DNA of 5,406 nt from contig DGTU01000142.1 of the NCBI GenBank assembly GCA_002394465.1, forward strand, positions 1-5,406. Direction: 5' to 3'. Shown here one piece after another: positions 4,443-5,406 of this stretch. The number at the start of each line of letters is the position of its first letter. The stretch's first letter is position 1. The notes beneath the pieces are model-generated. The model made no database searches and was not told the DNA's origin. It saw only the letters and a program-made list of their open reading frames with translations. Both the position numbers and the translations under genes were made by a program. This DNA comes from Treponema sp. UBA4328. Its GTDB lineage: Bacteria > Spirochaetota > Spirochaetia > Treponematales > Treponemataceae.

Positions 4443-5406
4443 ATGCTCTTTACTCCCGTTGAAATCCAGGAAACTGTAAATATGTTTTTGCGCCACAAGC
4501 TTGACGTGCGCTGTATTACCATGGGAATTTCCCTTCTGGATTGTGCTGATTCTGACCCTAAAAAAGCCAATCAGCGGATTTATGATAAGATAATGAAAAA
4601 GGCGGGAAATCTCGTCAAAGTCGGTCAGGACATTGAAAAAGAGCTTGGCGTTCCGATTATCAACAAGCGTGTTTCCGTAACTCCGATTGCTCTCGTTGCG
4701 GGGGCCAGCAATGCTGCTTCTTATGTTGAATACTGCAAAACCCTCGATAAATGTGCGAAAGAACTTGGAATCAACTTTATCGGCGGATTTTCAGCCCTCG
4801 TTCAAAAGGGAATCACCCCTGCTGACAGGATTCTGATTGATTCAATCCCGGAGGCTCTGGCAAGCACGGAATTTGTCTGTTCTAGCGTAAATGTCGGTTC
4901 TACAAAATCCGGAATCAACATGGATGCCGTAAAGCTCATGGGCGAGACAATCAAAAAGACTTCTAAAGCAAGTGCTCACTGTGCAATCAACGGCTGTTCA
5001 AAGCTCGTCGTGTTCTGTAACGCTCCAGAAGATAATCCGTTTATGGCAGGTGCATTCCACGGACCTGGTGAAGCTGACAGCGTAATCAATGTCGGTGTTT
5101 CCGGTCCCGGCGTAATACTCGCCGCCGCCCGCGATTACAAGGGAAAGCCGATTAACGAACTCGCCGAGGGAATCAAAAAGATGGCGTTCAAAATTACGCG
5201 CCTGGGTCAGCTTGTCGGGGCTGAGGCTGCAAGCCGTCTCGGCGTTGATTTTGGTATTCTCGACCTTTCTCTCGCACCGACTCCTGCCGTTGGTGACAGC
5301 GTTGCCCGAATCCTCGAAGAAATCGGCCTTGAAGGAGCGGGATGTCCTGGAACTACTGCGGCTCTTGCCATGCTTACAGATATGGTCAAAAAAGGCGGCG
5401 TAATGG
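4443..5406 (+). CDS. DUF711 / UPF0210 PFL-like family protein (3' end outside window)
   Basis: The window holds the first 321 codons of a protein family usually about 450 residues long, so roughly the last 130 residues are missing. Hallmarks match the UPF0210 family (for example pneumococcal SP_0239): ITMGISLLDC (25-34), INKRVSVTPIALV (73-85), NFIGGFSALVQKG (111-123), CSSVNVGSTKSGINM (146-160), NPFMAGAFHGPGEAD (198-212), INVGVSGPGV (215-224) and LSLAPTPAVGDSVAR (275-289). The fold is related to the pyruvate-formate-lyase barrel, but the family has no established reaction and I infer none. It should be cytoplasmic, with no signal peptide or membrane span. In many Firmicutes the gene follows a small ACT-domain gene (UPF0237). 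Here the upstream neighbour is an unrelated divergent small membrane protein. The frame is undamaged and the start is set by a strong ribosome binding site. Confidence 0.96.
   Translation, partial: MLFTPVEIQETVNMFLRHKLDVRCITMGISLLDCADSDPKKANQRIYDKIMKKAGNLVKVGQDIEKELGVPIINKRVSVTPIALVAGASNAASYVEYCKTLDKCAKELGINFIGGFSALVQKGITPADRILIDSIPEALASTEFVCSSVNVGSTKSGINMDAVKLMGETIKKTSKASAHCAINGCSKLVVFCNAPEDNPFMAGAFHGPGEADSVINVGVSGPGVILAAARDYKGKPINELAEGIKKMAFKITRLGQLVGAEAASRLGVDFGILDLSLAPTPAVGDSVARILEEIGLEGAGCPGTTAALAMLTDMVKKGGVM

Overview
The window looks like chromosome of a spirochete of the genus Treponema, probably a gut, rumen or oral commensal. The main evidence is the flagellin at the left edge: its N-terminal 238 residues closely resemble the FlaB core filament proteins of Treponema, and it sits behind a sigma-28-type promoter. 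The exported carbohydrate-esterase-like hydrolase next to it would suit a host-associated, plant-fibre-exposed species, but that part is inference.

Layout from left to right. Positions 1-715 (minus) hold the 5' part of flaB, cut by the window edge, with its leader and promoter up to about 829. Positions 830-1123 hold no credible gene. This stretch contains an A/T tract, then a large nested imperfect palindrome (about 863-1067) whose core folds on paper into a compact branched structure, and finally the terminator of the next gene (1083-1104). Positions 1124-2389 (minus) encode a secreted alpha/beta hydrolase of the acetyl-xylan-esterase/dienelactone-hydrolase type. A divergent AT-rich gap follows. 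Positions 2509-4074 (plus) encode a ModF-like protein with two fused ABC ATPase domains, the first with degenerate catalytic motifs. Positions 4121-4309 (minus) encode a 62-residue single-span membrane protein with its own promoter, ribosome binding site and terminator; the terminator's T-run overlaps the end of the ModF-like gene. Positions 4443-5406 (plus) hold the first 321 codons of a DUF711/UPF0210 (PFL-like) protein that runs off the right edge.

The five genes alternate in strand (- - + - +). Where signals are readable they appear to be separate transcription units, so there is no evident shared pathway or operon. The protein-coding content is mostly ordinary core-genome material. The most unusual item is the structured non-coding element between flaB and the hydrolase gene. 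It has matching inverted end segments (TAATTTCGA and CAATTGAC on both arms, inverted) in nearly the same pairing register as a ten-pair central stem. It could be a small non-autonomous mobile or dispersed repeat, or a structured RNA; the window alone cannot decide. Second-tier points are a symmetric hairpin and a CsrA-like motif in the flaB leader, the apparently leaderless start of the ModF-like gene, and the degenerate first ATPase site of that protein.
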